From positions 12,773,124 through 12,837,123 of the forward strand of contig OX438741.1 in assembly GCA_949316235.1 (NCBI GenBank): DNA of 64,000 nt. The letters are read 5' to 3'. Position 1 is the first letter of the stretch. Each line of letters begins with the position of its first letter. The notes under the pieces were generated by a model, which made no database searches, was not told the DNA's origin, and saw only the letters and a list, made by a program, of their open reading frames with translations. The translations under genes and the position numbers were made by a program. This DNA is from Oegoconia quadripuncta (Eukaryota > Arthropoda > Insecta > Lepidoptera > Autostichidae). This document shows positions 50,683 through 62,600 of this stretch, piece by piece.

Positions 50683-53600
50683 CTGTGAAAAAAGTATAAA
50701 TAAAGGGTTAGGGAATATAGTTACCTTATTCTAAGAATAGAATACTTGTATTGAGATAATCTTACAGTTATTAATTGAAATTATGATATAATATGCCTGG
50801 GGAGGGTTTCCACCCGCATGTAGTTATCATACCGAACATTCGCACTAAGCGGTTCGACTTCATTCATAATGCGAACAGCCAAGGCATGGAACTCCCTTCA
50901 GTCAGTCTTTCCTGAATCTTACAACCTTGGTACCTATCTTCAAGAGCATGGTGAATAGGCGTCTACTAAAGTCGCGTGCTTCATCTTTGGCCACATCGTC
51001 ACTTTCCAACAGGTGAGATTGTGTTCAAACGCGTAATTCCATCCAGTTAATCATAAAAAAAAAAGTGAAATGACACCTCAAATGGCATCCACACAGCTCG
51101 TGCTTCAGCAGGGAAGTGCAACCGACAGGCCGACAATACATACATAACGTATTTATTTATCACGACATGACATAAGTACATTTTATTAACAGCAATTCGT
51201 ATCTATAGCTTAAATCTTTTTGGAATATATATCGCATTATGACACAGCCATTAGGCGATATTAATGTGACAACAAATAACATTAAGCCGCGACCCCCGCA
51301 GGCAACATTTGTCGGACGAGATGTGTCCTCGGAAATATCGGGCGACGTTGCCCCACATGTCTCGCGAGATCGCGGAACTTGTTCCTTGTCATCTTGTTAG
51401 ACTAACCATTATTATAAATATATATCTATGTCCATTACATAAGCTGCACTGAACAATACTACCTTTCCGATGACATGATAGGGTCGACTAAACTGATTTG
51501 GATGGAGACAAGATATCGGGCAATGTGGGGCGTTGTCCACCGATGTCTCCGGGGACACACGTCGCTCAACAAATGTCGCTTAGTGGGGACGCGACACTAC
51601 CCTCCTTCCCGGGGGCATTCAAAAATGTGTGATTTTGTATAATTTTTCTAAAAACGTAGGGTCAGGCAGCTAATATAGTTTTCATTCCGAATGTAGGTAA
51701 GTATTAGGAATTCATAAATCCAAAAGATCTTACCTGGAAATTAAACATCTCTGTCATTATCACGAACGGCAGAGGTTGTAACCCCGATGCGTCAGCGAAT
51801 ATGCACACGCACAACGCTACGATGGGCACCCAGCCAGGCATGTAGACCTCAAGAGTTTGCAGGTAGAACCACACTCCAAGCAGACACATACTGAAGCCAG
51901 CTACCGCACTCGTCACTGCCAATAAGGGCTGTGGACAAAAATACTGTAAAAGGGGGTGAATACAAAACACGCCGGTACTGGAAATCCTTTAGGATAAACA
52001 GCCCTTTAGGGGTGAGCTGGGAATTCTAGCATTATAGAATTAGGAATCTCTCTATTCAATTTAAGAGCTTATGCTCTTGTCGGTAGAGTCCTTTCCACAC
52101 ATCTCTTCATTCCGCCTTTTCTTTGACTTCCTGATACGACGGCATATTAGGAATATTAAATTTAAATATTCCAGGGCTACCTCGAGCGGCGAATTAGACT
52201 TGTCAATCAAAGGGGTAATGCTACCTGTCTTGGGTTACGGAATGGCTCTATCATCGAACAGACCTTTCAGCTGCGAATATGTTTCCACAACTTTTCATAA
52301 TTTTCTATGGAGAGAAGAGGAGGGTCTCGTGTTCAAAAGCTGTTTCAAACATTAATCTTTAGTTGTTTGGAACACGCAAGATACCTTTGACCACTCCACT
52401 TGGGGCAAAAGTCGTGAGTGTATGTACATTCAGTGTACTAAGTATCGGGAATTTGTCAATAAAACAAAAAATACAAATTATTCATCTAAATTTATTTTAT
52501 CGCCTTCAAAGTAGGCCCCATCGCTTGCAATACAACATCTCCACCGCTTCACCCAGTCTTCCATACATTTTTCATAGGCTATTTGCGGTATGGCCTTTAG
52601 CTCATTCAGCGAATTTTCTTTTATGGCTTCTATCGACTCAAAACGTTTTCCTCGAAGTGGTAATTTTAACTTGGGAAATAAAAAAAAGTCAGACGGAGCC
52701 ATATCAGGTGAATACGGTGCTTGGTCGAGAACTTTTGTTGAATTTTTCGCTAAAAACTCTTTCACTATAATGGCTGTGTGTGATGGTGCATTATCATGGT
52801 GCAGCATCCATGAGTTGTGTTGCCACAAATCTGGACGTTTTCGGCGGATGCTCTCACGCAAACGCTTCATGACGCCTAAATAATATTCTTTATTCACTGT
52901 TTCTCCCTCTGGAAGGAATTCGGAGTGAACCACACCACGGTAGTCAAAAAAAACTGTCAGCATCACCTTGATTTTGGAGCGACTTTGCCGCGGTTTTTTG
53001 GGTTTCGGCTCGTTTTCGAGACGCCATTCTGAAGACTGTTGGCTTGTTTGCATGTCGTACTCATAAACCCATGTCTCGTCGCCAGTTATTATACGTTTCA
53101 TAAAGGTCGGATCCGTAGAAGCTCGGGAAACCATGTCTTCAGCGACATGCTTTCGCTGCGCTTTTTGAACAAAATTGAGCTCTTTTGGAACTAGTCGAGC
53201 GGCGACGCGTTTCATGCCTAAAATGTCAATGAGAATGTTGTGGACGGACTTAAAAGATATGTTCACCTCACTAGCCAACTCTCTCAGACTCATACGTCGA
53301 TTTTCGAGCACTAGCTTCTTGATTCTGTCGATGTTTTCTTTGGTCGTAGCGGTTGAAGGTCTACCAGAACGAGGCAAGTCTACTACTACTTCTCGGCCTT
53401 CTTTAAAAGCCTTATACCATTCATAAGCCCTTGTTTTCGATATACACGATTCGCCGTAGGTATTTCGCAACATTTTTAGTGATTCACCACATGAAATATC
53501 ATTTGAAACACAAAATTTAAGGCACACTCTTTGTTCAACAATATTTTCCATTGTAAAAATCGCCGAGGACTCAAAACTATGACCAACAAAAAGTGTAGTT

Positions 53601-56600
53601 TAAAACAAATTAAATGACAGATCCCGCTCAAATTTTGCGCGCTAAATCAGTACAGTGCTACCAACATGCAGTAAAAAAATTAGAACGACCTCTTTTACGC
53701 GGGTCTTTTTATTGACATATTCCCGATACTTTTTACACAGAGTAGTATATGTTTCTACCGGAGCTGCGTCCTGTCGGAACTTGGTATTACAATCCTGACA
53801 GGTGTAGGTACTTCACTTAGAAAGTCACAATTTACAAGAAATACATCGTACCATATATTGTTCATTTTCATACCTTTCGTCCAGCCCTGTCCACAAGTTG
53901 GCATGCTAGGAATGAACCAAATATCTGCACCGCAGCCAGCATTATGGACTGCTTGTTCGGAGTTAAAGCGATACTGGTGTTGGGATCCTTCCCAGCCTCG
54001 GCGAAGATGTGGCTCGCGTACACTAAGACAGCGATGCAGCCGCAGAATTCTCTGGTCAGATTCACTATCAGGGCCACCCAAAAGGCCTTAACTGCTGTCG
54101 GGTTGGCGACTGAAAAGAAACAAACACCCGAATAAAGCACCGCCTCCTTTTTGAAATCGCTTAAAAATCGGGTAGTCGCAAAGCCGTATATTTTACATTA
54201 ACAAAACATGACCTACTCGACCGACAAACCAGAAGTTGAGCTATTTTCTTGTAGGTAGACTAGATATATATATGCTACGGTTCTGGGAAATACCTTTCAT
54301 GATTAATTTTAAGTTTACCTACACACTGTATACAAAAACGGCAGATGTCATTTCACGTATTCTATCACGAGGTTATAGCTACAGTACGAATGAACCCCTC
54401 ATACTATGTAGCTAAGTAACATCCTGCCTGCAACATTATAAATTAGTTCGAATGGGCAGTTAGTTTCTTTTATTTGCACCAAAAATATGAATACGTAAGT
54501 GTACGATCCAGCCCATCCTCGCCTAAAAGCATTATATTACAATAGAAGCTGTTAGGTTCATGAAATAAAATAAAATTTTTGAAAATAGGCCATCATAATC
54601 TACGTCCGTAAAACAGATCTATCATTGGGTATAAATAAATAAAATAATTATAAATATCTTTGCACATACACACAGCACCATCTAGTTCCACACTAAGCAA
54701 CTAGGCTTGTATTATCGATACCAGATGGTTGATAAACTACACAAATACATTTTTTTTGTAAATAAATACATAAATAAATGAAAAATATCCATAACTCGGG
54801 AACACAAATGTCTGTATTCATCATACAAACTTATGCCCCTAGCGGGATTCGAACCCCGCGACGTTTTGGTATATATCAGTCAATTTTTAACCACTACACC
54901 AAACAGGTCGTCGTATATTCATGATTGATCGTCAATACTACAATTTTCCAAAATAAGGTTATTATCCAAGTATTACCAGTGTAACCTATTTACAAAGCAT
55001 CGCACAAGTTACCTATTTCAAAGCTTGTGATACATTACAGGGTGAGAGTACCTACCCATGAATATGTACAACTTTAGTTATGGGACCAACTTTGAAATCG
55101 AAAGAACGAAAGTATTTATTTGGATTTCTGTTATAAGAGTATTTGATACGGAAGTATACAATACACTAAATCTAAAAAGGTCTCCACTCAGCATGTGTCG
55201 GGTTGGAGCAACCACGACGCTGGTATTCTGTGGAGCCGACAGGCAGAGTAGTGCCACTGTACTACTTAATATTAACACAACTCTCAATATCAACTACCCA
55301 TAATTTTTTACTTAATATAATTGTAGTGCTTTCTTAACTAATATTTAAATACTTACATATCTATCTATTGTAGATATATTGACACACAAATGAATATCTA
55401 TAAGTAATACTACTCAGTATTAACTTTAACCGCCTCTGTGGCTCAATGTATACAACATAGAGTTTACGAATCGGAGGTCGCGGGTTCGATCCCCAGCGGG
55501 GTACATGTTTAGTACTCGGTTTGGTTGGTGGTAGGGCATTTTAAATGTCCGCCTGGCTAGCTACCACCATCTTATCTAAGTCTACCGCCAAACAGCAGTG
55601 TTAATAGCATTGTTGTGTTCCGGTTGTCAGAGATAAGATAGCCAGTTCCCCAAATTTTTGGGTTTCCTATAAGTAACTACCAACCCATTATGCATAAAAA
55701 AAACTACCTACTATTATTTTAACGTGACCAAAATATTTGTATGCCAATTAGGCTAATCACAGACATCATATTCATAAGTCTAATGTATCCTTGTCAAGCA
55801 GTGTATCATAAATAATCGATTGATTAATACCTAAGTAGGTACTGGGATCAATATGTATGAAACTGCTTCTTTTGTCGTGATTTCAGAGTTATCCCTACAG
55901 TAAAAGTCCCATAATAATGTTTCACAAGTTTTGAAAACAACATGTTGTATAACTATCTCCTACTTCATTTCGCCTCTCGTCCATTCTATCTCAATTCCAA
56001 ACACTTGAAACGTGCGTCATGGACGTGGCGTGAAAAAACATTGTTTTCCAAACAGATTTATTATGTCAATTGTTTGTGTTGACCCCTTTACAAGTCGTCA
56101 CTGGCCTTGATATTTGAGCCCGTCCATTATTTTCAATTTGCTCGTGCAATAATTCGGTTGTCTGAATTATTTTGTTGGGTGTCAAACGGCGAGAGATCAA
56201 TTGGCGGGGGCTGCGCTTCACGATCGCGGAAATTGACCTCCGACTATGCCCTGTTTGCCTGGTACTTGTGCTATTTTTATGTGAATAATGAATCATAATC
56301 AATATTAGCTATCGACTACTGGATCTAAGTCCCATGTCTACTGTCGGTGTCGCTACTGACGTCTATGTTTAGCTACAGGCAGTCGTTTTTGCGAAGTTGA
56401 ACATAGAAACATAAAATTCAACCTCATAAAGCACTTTCTTGGTCGATCCTTATCTCTAGATATACAGGGCGTCCCAAAGTTATGGGACATGAAGGGGAAG
56501 TACCTTAAATATCGTAGATAGTGAATTTTGCTCAAAGAAGACTTTATGTTATTTTTAAAAGTTAGTAATTCTGCATTCATAGATTTTCTAAAAATTATTT

Positions 56601-59600
56601 GCTTCGGCTGGGAATCGAACCGACTCAAATGTGAAAAAAAAAACACCCTACTTTTATGATGCCAATCGAAAGAATAGCTAAAAAATAATAACTCTGCCTA
56701 AGTAACATAGTATTTTAAAAGAAAGGAACAACGTGAAATTAATCATTTTAATCAAATAAAAAACATACATGAAACTGCCGTAGTCAATTAAGTAGGTATT
56801 TTTTTGTAAATTAATTAATTAAATGCTCAAAATGATGAATGAAATGATCCCTCTTGTCTTACGCAAATCGCCAATCTTTTAATGAGCCCGCTGCCTGTTG
56901 ATTTTCTAATCATTTTATGGTGAACACTCGATGTGATATGGCACAATTCTGTTTGCAACTCGCCTACGTTCTCGTATCGCTTTTTGTATAGCATATCTTT
57001 CACGTATCCCCAAAAGAAGAAATCTAATGGTGTGAGGTCCGGGGATCTAAGTTTTATCATTTCATCTACACGTGCACTTATAATAAGGAAAACTATGTTA
57101 GTACCTATTTTATGAAGTGGGTACTTATTTACGAATAATCAATGCTATCTTTGGAATGATAATATCGCTACTTTTCGAACGTCGTCGGCAATAAATAACT
57201 TTCTTGAAATTTGACTCAATCATTTTATGTTGTTCCTTTCTTTTAAAATACTATGTTACTTAGGCAGAGTTATTATTTTTTAGCTATTCTTTCGATTGGC
57301 ATCATAAAAGTAGGGTGTTTTTTTTTCACATTTAAGTCGGTTCGATTCCCAGCCGAAGCAAGTAATTTTTAGAAAATCTATGAATGCAGAATTACTAACT
57401 TTTAAAAATAACATAAAGTCTTCTTTGAGCAAAATTCACTATCTACAATATTTAAGGTACTTCCCCTTCATGTCCCATAACTTTGGGACGCCCTGTATAT
57501 TGGGTCTTTACCTATGAAATTGGAGGTTTTTTCTTCGTTAATCATATGTAGGTACCAATTCCTGCGATTTTCAAAGCTATATCCAAATTTGTTTTTTATT
57601 TGGAAAATGGAATTTTATTTCAAGGTTTCACATGAAGTATTTTTTAATTTCTGGGCTAAATCCCATAAAAAAAAAATTGAACAGAGCTCTTTTCATGTGC
57701 TTCCCATAATCATTTCTTAGATTCGCTGAAACTTTTATAAAGCGGTTACTTTTAAAAATTAACGCTGCCTATACTTAACTTAATGTTATCCGATAATACA
57801 CACAAGTTTAGCTAAATTTGGATTTGCCGTTCTCAAAAAAAAACAAAAATGTTTGTATGGAGAAAACAGTCTTTAATGAAATTCTTCATACAAGACGCCA
57901 ATTTCATAGATAAGGACCTAATAGTACCTACTCTGTGACTTAAGTACGCAACCATTATAGCCTAGGTTCACATTACAGATTGACACTCAAGGCTAAGTAT
58001 TATTGCCATAATGTGTTTCCCCGCAGAAATATGAATTTATCTATCCCATATTTGTTGTTTTAAGTAGAAATTGTGTCTTATGCATATAGTTCTTTAAAAC
58101 GCGTCTTAGAATACTTTTGGTAGATAGCTCATAATAATTTGACTAACGCTAACGGGCCTTCCAATCCCTAAACACAATAAATCAAAAAAACCGGCCAAGT
58201 GCGTGTCGGGCCATGCGCAGTGTAGGGTTCGGTACTTGCCCTCACAATATGCGGAATTAGAAGGGGGTTTAGTTGTTTCACAAATAAAAGTACATTTTAT
58301 ATGTTTTTCTAATATTACTCATTATTAAAACCAACTTAACTGTAATAGTTTTCCTTTTAACTTTATTAGGTATATGTATACTACTGCCTTGAAGCTTTTA
58401 GAGGACGACGACGACACTCGACTCTAGAAAAAATTTGCACTTTAAAGCTTAATATTTCTTAAACGGATCCCTATATCGAAAAACCGTCTAAGATAACTTC
58501 TAATAACGACACCCCAGGCAATGGGGTACAAAAATTCATCCTCACATTACGTGTAGGGAAGTTACCATATTTTTTTTCCAGTATGACTTTGTCGGTTTTC
58601 TAGTAGCGTCTCTTAGCTAAGCCTTGAACAGATAGACGGACATGACGAAACTATAAGGGGTTCCTTGTTTACTACGGAACCATAAAATAATATGAAACAG
58701 TGTTTTTTTTTATGCACAACTGGTTAGTACTTGACCTCAATAACACCTGATGTGAAGTGAAGATGAGGTCGATTACTTAATCATTGAGATATATAAATAG
58801 TCTATATCTAATTATCTCTGTTCGGTGATACACAGTCAAATTGATTCACACTTACACAAGAGCCTGGGCGAAAACTTGGGTGCGCTGGAGGTCTGTTCGA
58901 CTATCAGCCGATCAACCTCTTCGCTGATATACTTGTCATCTTCAGGCAGAGAGCGAAGCCACGCCAGTATTTTCCTAGATTCCTGTAATAGTTATTTTAG
59001 GCCTGATTTAATAAAACTCCACCTTTCGTGAGATCTGTTACTAGACGCCTAGGTCTTCCTCTTCCTCTCTTTCCTTCAATCTATAAATAAATAAATAAAT
59101 ATTTCGGACACTTACATCAATCATCTAATCCCAAACTAAGCAAAGCTTGTATTGTGGATACTAGATAACGGATAAACATACATATATATTTATATAAACA
59201 TCCATTACTCAGGAATAAATGTTCATATTCATCACACAAACATTTACCTACCCGTCGCGAGATTCGAAACCGCAACCGTTGGTTTCGCTGACAGGGTCAC
59301 TATCCACTACACCATTCGGTTGTCCCTCGATTATGTTGAAGGGGAAGACCTAGGCGCAATTACTTTGACCAAATGAGAGAAAAGGTGAATGTCGTGTTGT
59401 ATACCAAGAGGTTACCTAAATCGAGAGCGGGAAAGCAGATAGACGTAGTCATTACTCCACAGATATGAGCATAGCTCTTAAATTGAAAAAGAAGAAGGTA
59501 TTAGGCGGTTAAAAGTCAGTTTTTTTTTTATGGTTAACTGGATACGCATTTGACCACAATCTCACCTGATGGGAAGTGACGATGTGGCCGAAGATGAAGC

Positions 59601-62600
59601 ATGCGGTCTCAGTAGATGCCTATTCACCCTGCTCTTGAAGATCCCAAGGTTGTAGGATTCAGGAAAGACTGACGCCGGAAGGGAGTTCCATGCCTTGGCT
59701 GTTCGCATCATGAATCAAGAATCGAACCGCTTAGTGCGAATGTTCGGTATGTTAACTACATACGGGTGGAATCCCTCCCCGCGCCTAGTAGTCCGAAGAT
59801 GGAATGGCGATGGTGGAATAAGATTTAGTAATTCCAACGCACACTCACCGAAGTGCATCCTGTAAAAGACTGAGAGACAGGCGACCTAGCGACGGTGTTC
59901 GAGGCTCTGCAATTTAGCAGTGATCGAATGGTCACCAATTAGTCTTTTGGCACGTCGTTTTGAGTTTCCAACTCACCTCATTTCTCCCACACTTGATCAA
60001 ATAAGAAGGTGTCTCTGGAAGTCGCAACAGTAAACAGAAGTGCACCAATGGAATTGCCAAGAGGATCCAAAGCACAGTGTTGAAGGGCAGCAAATCACCC
60101 AGTATGAATACTAGTAGGTTTCCGACTGTCTGTGGACAATAACATTATGAAACATCTAACAATGGATGATATCTGCTGGAAAATAGTCCCTAGTGTCAAT
60201 AACTATTTTAACTAACGCTAAGTAAACGTGCTATGTTTATATTACACTTGTATATACACATAGGGTCTAACAAAATTAACCCGACAAACTTTGGTAATTG
60301 CACGTACATGATAATAAAATAATATATTCATTAAAAAAACTAGCCTTAAAAATTTTGTTTCCGAGTAAAAAAATTAAATGTAAGTGCAAATGAATATACA
60401 AATTAACAGACTTACTTCATTTCGATTGTACCTTATTTTATCAATGAGAAAAAAAAGGCAACGTTCATATGGAAGACGTCAATGGGGGTGGCGGGGCACA
60501 GGGCGGCACTAATCACAGCAAGTCGCGGCGAGTGATCGCCTTTCGGCGTCTTGGAAGATACCGCGGCACATGTTTATGTGTTGTGGCAAAGTATTTGGAG
60601 CGCGCGGCCATTAAGGTCCAACTCGCAAAATTTACATTTCTAAATTTTATTTTTTGAATAAAATCTGTTAACTTTAATGTTTTATTTTTATTTTTTTCGT
60701 AATAGGTACATCCTATACATACTCTCTGCAACGGTTTGTCGGGTTAATTTTGTTAGACCTTATATATATTTATCATATTTATATAACACTTGTATACTAA
60801 ATATTTATGTCCGTTATTACAGACGAGTATCCCAATATAAATTCATTAAAGACAAAACATAGACCTGATTATCAACGTAAGCTGGAGTATATACCTTTGT
60901 ATGAGTTACCAAAATACACTAACATTTACGGAGCGAGGACGTGTGAGTACATGTTACCAAACATTTTAAATGATATTCCCAAGGAAATACATACAGATAT
61001 ATTTATAAATATAAAAAAATGTAAACAATCACTTAAAAAGTACTACATGGGTGGTGCTGGTGATACTGTAACTTGTAATAGACAGTAAGTGGTAAGCGAT
61101 GAGGCTCAGTGTGTTGCGTATAAACCTTGAATAGGTTTCTGTGGCGCACTTTTGTATTGTGTTAAACCTTTTTCATATAATAATGAATAAATAGAAAAAA
61201 ATAATAATTATTTATTATCTTTGTCACATTCACACACTGCACTATTACAATGACACAATACTTTCTGTCGCGTGGTATCTCTCAAAGACAAACTTATGAT
61301 AAAAGACTTCTCTTTTTCGAAATGAATACCCTTCACATTCGCAGAAAGCTGCTTGGTCAGACTTTCCTGTATAAAGTTATCAATGGTTTGGCTACCTCAT
61401 TTAAAATCGTAGAGCACATAAGTCTAAGTGTCCCTTACCGTATTCCCAGATATCCCCTCACTAAAGTCTTTTCCTGTCCCTCTTCCACCACAAATATTGG
61501 CTACAATGCGCCTATTACTAGAATATGTAGCGAATATAATTCCATCTGTAATGTTCATACTGATATAGACATATTCCATCTGTAATGTTCATACTGATAT
61601 AGACATATTCCATCTGTAATGTTCATACTGATATAGACATATTCCATCTGTAATGTTCATACTGATATAGACATATTTCATCTGTAATGTTCATACTGAT
61701 ATAGACATATTCCACGACTCGCTCCCCATATTTAGTCGAAAGATAATGAAAATTTCATCGACTGACGATTGATATCACCTACTATATCTGCTTTTTGTTA
61801 TTGTTAGTTTATTTTAGTGTTCAGTGTAAATGTACCTATCACCTTTTCACACACTTAGTTATAAGTAATTAGTAGTAAAATTTTTAAAAATATTTTATTT
61901 AACCTACCCAAACTTATTTATTACTTAGATACTTTCAAAATTCTTTTTTTTATAGTTTAAAATTATATGCCTATAGCTTATAGTGTTATTGTACTACATG
62001 CATTTGAGTCTTGTGCTCATCTGTAATTGGAGTTCATACCAATAAAATTTTAGTGTAAATGATTTTGTAAAATGCAATGGATGTACTCTGTTGGTGAGCC
62101 TAAATAAATAAATAAATAAATAAATACTTTCCCGCTACATAACATGCACATATTAGTAATACACACTCTTTTTTGCACATCGCTTTCCTCTCCCAGGGTG
62201 GGACGGAAGAACAGCGCCCAGTTCCTGGAACTGAGCATAAAGCTGAGTCCCACTCCTTTTTGGCACTCAAAATTTGTTATGTGTATCTTTATATGTTTTG
62301 TAGTTTGTCCTTTTTAATGTTTTATATGTTAAGTTTGTTTTGTATATTTAATGTGTGCCCACTTGTGGGGAATAGACTGTTTTCTTTTTCTTTCTATGTA
62401 CAATTTAATATGGAAGTCCGACAATTTTCGGCTGGTGACTCCTGATACTGAACTGAACCATAGCCGAATTCGGCCGAAAATTGTTGGACTTTTATACTAA
62501 AGATGGTTTCAGAATGGTTTAGGTACTTTGTTTTTTTTTTATGCACAACGGGTTGATACTTGACCTCAATCACACCTGATGTTAAGTGAAGATGAAGTCG

